This document shows positions 61,144 through 64,000 of a DNA stretch of 64,000 bases, piece by piece; positions within the stretch are counted from its first letter, which is position 1; every line of letters starts with the position of its first letter. Location: positions 17,940,581-18,004,580 of the forward strand of contig HG738137.1 of assembly GCA_000499405.2 (NCBI GenBank). Reading direction: 5' to 3'. This DNA comes from Onchocerca volvulus. Lineage: Eukaryota > Nematoda > Chromadorea > Rhabditida > Onchocercidae. Made by a program: the position numbers and the translations under genes. The notes under the pieces are model-generated. The model was not told the DNA's origin. It was given only the letters and a program-made list of their open reading frames with translations, and did not search any database.

Positions 61144-62081
61144 AGTCAGTGCAGCAATTTTCACTTTTCATGAATCCCATCTTTATCATCGCAGAAATGA
61201 TAACGATGAAAAAATGATATCAATATGAACTTTAATACCTCATTTTATTTTGCAAGCAAAAATTATTTTGTGCTATTTAGCGCATTTTTTTCCATATTAT
61301 CTTACTGTAAAATATTTTATCAATTTTTCGTTTTTCGGAAGGAATTTTTAATGAAGATCAATAATGATGAATACGCTATCCTCTAATCTTCGAATAATTT
61401 TAAAAGTATACATTGTCTTCATTACAAAAACATTAAATTGAGATTTTTTCGATTGCAAATAACTACTTTTTGCTTCATTTAATAAAAAATACCAAATTCA
61501 TATTTTATTGTACACTAATACTCTTACAAAATGCAACGAAGTTACTGCCGATAATGCCATTCGACCGATACGTTGTCTGATCGAATGATATTATAATATC
61601 TTCTCTTTATAAATTTCATTTTTTTTTTAAATTTCAAAGATAAAAATGAAAAATTTGAAACAATTATTCGATATTTAAAATGGGCATTTATCACTTTGCT
61701 GATTTATTATTTCAACTGGATGCATTTATTGTTCGTTATAAACTAAAAAGGACGTGGTCGAATCATGGCTGTCTCTGTAATTTTATTTTAAATTTTGATT
61801 TTTTTTTTTTCAGTTCAATGATGAAGACATTGATTCCGGTTGTAAATTAGTGTAAATAATAAAATTAAATGGCATAATTTTTTACCTTCATTAGTTATTT
61901 TCCTATAGATTCATTATCCTATTATTTTATTAGTCATATTCCGTCATATTTCTTCTCTATATAATGTAAAGCTATAATTTGTTTGCTTTCAAATCACAAG
62001 GAATTCATGTTTAAGCTCTTTCTGAACATTTTTGGAACATTTCAAAGCTGAATTAAGGATTATCCATCTTTAGTTTTCCAG

Positions 62082-62243
62082 AAAAGCAAATCACTATCTT
62101 CTCGACGTAGTCGGCAAGAAATTTTTCTACGCTACATCTTACGTCGCAAACAGTGCTTTATTCTTCTTTTGTTAGAGATTCTGGTTTTCTTCATTTTTCT
62201 ACTTATATTAATACTGTTCTTCTGGCTCGCTCAAAATGAAATG
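62082..62243 (+). CDS. Single coding exon: basic leader plus long hydrophobic segment (partial gene)
   Basis: A 54-codon exon between a strong TTTTCCAG acceptor and a GTTCGT donor, phase 0 at both ends. Codon use is far less AT-biased than its surroundings. It reads S-S-R-R-S-R-Q-E-I-F-L-R-Y-I-L-R-R-K-Q-C-F, then L-L-L-L-E-I followed by about 20 hydrophobic residues. This layout (Arg/Lys just before a first membrane helix containing L-L-L-E) is like the N terminus of ABCA-type transporters, but it is too short to be sure. It contains no start codon of its own, so an upstream exon is needed; the rest of the gene must lie to the right or beyond the window. I found no clear partner exon up to 64000. 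Confidence 0.5.
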
Positions 62244-63150
62244 GTTCGTTTTTTTTTTTTTATGCTTAAAATTTCAGTCAGTATCTTTTTTTTTTTTTTA
62301 TAATCTGTATCTTGCATATAGCACAATAAAATATTATTCGAGAATATATATTGATTGCAAGAAATGCATGAAAATTGTGCAAATTACTTATCAAACTGTT
62401 AACATTTCTTTTTCCATTTTGAATTTTTCGCAGTTTTTTTCTGAAGAAAAGATTCAATAATTCATTTTATCTTCATCTTTAATTTAGTATCATGCAATTA
62501 ATCTAGCATAAGAAATTTTGGCCGTATGGCGGAAATTTTCTGTTTTATTCATATTTATACATATTTCTATTTAAATTCTTTTTACACATCCTTTTTGATA
62601 CATTATTTAATAAATTAGAGACAAAATTCATATTTTCACAAGGGAATTTCATTTTGTCAAATAACTTTTTAGATTACATTCATATATTCTCATCTGTTCT
62701 TTCATTTGTTTACAAAGAAATTTGTATTTAGCATATTGCACCTGATAAATTCATCGTACACGAAAGTTTGAAAAGAAATGATGAACACTTAAAATTTCAA
62801 AATTTTATAAAATAATTAAAACATTATCCACAACATCATAATTCTTGAAATGCAACAATTTTTTCTTTCCTTTTCATTTGATTTAGTCGGACATCTTTTT
62901 AAATTTTTTTTTTTTTTTGTTCTTAATGATTTTATTTGTTATGATTTCTCCATAGAAGCATCACCCATGTTGTGCAATTTTAAATCACATTATTAACTTT
63001 TCCTTTCATCAAACAATAATTGATATTATTGATGGATTCATCTTATGTTAAACTTCACTTTTCAATTTAAAACTTAGAGCATGAAACAGGTTAATTTCCC
63101 GATGCTGTAAAGCTTTTCATAGCAAGTATAAATCTTCACGACAAATAACA
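62244..63150. other. AT-rich stretch, intron or intergenic
   Basis: If the exon at 62082-62243 is real, this is probably its downstream intron. No coding exon seen. Confidence 0.4.
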
Positions 63151-63156
63151 TTAAGC

Positions 63157-63663
63157 TGATGGTCAACAACTTGCGTGAAGATAGAACTTTACCTCATGAT
63201 ATTAAAGCTAAGTTCTATTCTGGTGAGATAGTTAAATTTTGTTCTGATGAGTAGTTTAAGCCGTTTCAACTGCAGAAAATTTTAATTTGTTCAAAGACGA
63301 CTGGAATGTTTTGCATGAAGCCCTAGCAAGAACTGATAGATTAGATATTGGATTTGGTCCTATATATTGGGTTTTTTCTCAAAAATAAGTAAATCCAAGG
63401 TGCAATTTAGGTGATATTGAAAATTTTATCATTTATGTAATGATAAATATTGAAGTTCCCATATATTGTGGATTTGACATTTGAAAAAATATGCAAAGAA
63501 GATATTAAGAACAAATTACATAGAGAGTCTGGCAGTATGCATATATATGTCATGAAGATCATGAAGATTTCAAACAAAAGTCGAATAGAAAAAATAATCT
63601 TCCAATTTTCCTAGCAAAACAGTTTAAAGAAGAAAAATCAGAAATTCGCCGTTTATGGACTTA
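63157..63663 (+). pseudogene. Decayed coding region of unknown origin
   Basis: Three blocks of protein-like sequence lie in different plus-strand frames, broken by stops. Block 1 (about 63157-63252) includes N-N-L-R-E-D-R-T-L-P-H-D-I-K-A-K-F. Block 2 (about 63273-63385) has N-F-N-L-F-K-D-D-W-N-V-L-H-E-A-L-A-R-T-D and G-F-G-P-I-Y-W. Block 3 (about 63551-63663) has H-E-D-H-E-D-F-K-Q-K and A-K-Q-F-K-E-E-K-S-E-I-R-R-L-W. The composition is richer in charged residues and less AT-biased than chance frames nearby. I do not recognise the protein. It could be a degraded host gene, a transposon remnant, or a nuclear copy of endosymbiont (Wolbachia) DNA, which filarial genomes often carry. Confidence 0.35.
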
Positions 63664-64000
63664 AAATTTAGAAGGACAAAAGCAAGAGAAAACTCATCAT
63701 TCCGTTTATTTTCATCAATCCATCCTTCAGATGATCAACACAAAATCATTCGGTTTCATTGATTTCGGATCGATGAATAACCTTATTTTATGTTTTTTAA
63801 AGTAGCCATATAACAGCTAATAAAATTTATAACTATTTTAATTAGTAATTAGGAACCAAACGAAATTGATAATGACGTTCAATACATTAACTTCATCGAT
63901 ATCTAGTCATTTGTGTCATGAGAATTTGATAGTTTTGAAAATATCCTTCACTTTGGTAGTTCAGCATAAATTTGATACATCCAATTAGGATGCATTATCA

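Noticed and set aside
1..64000. CRISPR arrays, rRNA genes, prokaryotic operons, telomeric TTAGGC repeats, spliced-leader RNA genes
   Set aside because: Looked for and not seen. A few GGTTCGA-like strings (for example near 2257) lack the rest of a tRNA structure.

Overview
The window looks like nuclear DNA of a parasitic nematode, most likely a clade III (filarial or other spirurid) species. The evidence is: very AT-rich DNA; protein genes split by many introns with GT..AG ends and the short nematode acceptor (TTTCAG-like); an acceptor directly upstream of several start codons with no matching donor, as expected for spliced-leader trans-splicing; a nematode Sra/Srab-type chemoreceptor; and a LIN-18/RYK receptor. 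No prokaryotic operon, CRISPR array or rRNA is visible, and I found no convincing tRNA.

Plus strand, 1-9.3 kb: the last three exons of an eIF4E-family cap-binding protein; a complete PEX3 (peroxisome biogenesis); a very small twin-cysteine NDUFAF8-like complex I assembly factor; and UTP23 (18S rRNA processing). The last two are close together and same-stranded, so they may share a transcript. 9.3-14.8 kb is a gene desert with small tandem repeats. 14.8-25.0 kb is a 14-exon LIN-18/RYK Wnt receptor with a WIF ectodomain and a pseudokinase. 25.0-29.4 kb is another desert, with a perfect 21-bp hairpin.

Minus strand, 29.4-46.7 kb: a complete 24-exon NUP133 nucleoporin (about 1,101 aa) and a complete 17-exon SUPV3L1/SUV3 mitochondrial RNA helicase (about 788 aa). 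Between them lies a short exon that weakly resembles the C-terminal domain of a MutL/MLH3 protein with a broken endonuclease motif.

47-54 kb is a transposon graveyard. It holds two decayed Helitron pieces on the minus strand, a Rep/N-terminal piece and a Pif1-helicase piece, in the wrong order for one element. It also holds three copies of a short dispersed repeat (a fourth sits in a lin-18 intron), long microsatellites and a minisatellite.

Plus strand, 55.5-64 kb: a six-exon Sra/Srab-type receptor whose third exon appears to read through a damaged splice donor; a 37-codon membrane-type small ORF; one strong coding exon with an arginine-rich leader and a long hydrophobic segment (ABCA-like start, tentative); and a decayed coding stretch of unknown origin near the end.

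Most genes here are conserved housekeeping genes with unrelated jobs (translation, peroxisome, ribosome, nuclear pore, mitochondrial RNA), so the layout does not describe one pathway. I found no convincing new multi-gene system. The items most worth checking are the permuted Helitron pieces, the receptor splice-site lesion, the degenerate MutL-like exon, the unidentified remnant near 63 kb and the perfect hairpin. Exon boundaries were placed by eye from splice motifs, reading phase and remembered family patterns; every multi-exon model given here closes in frame.
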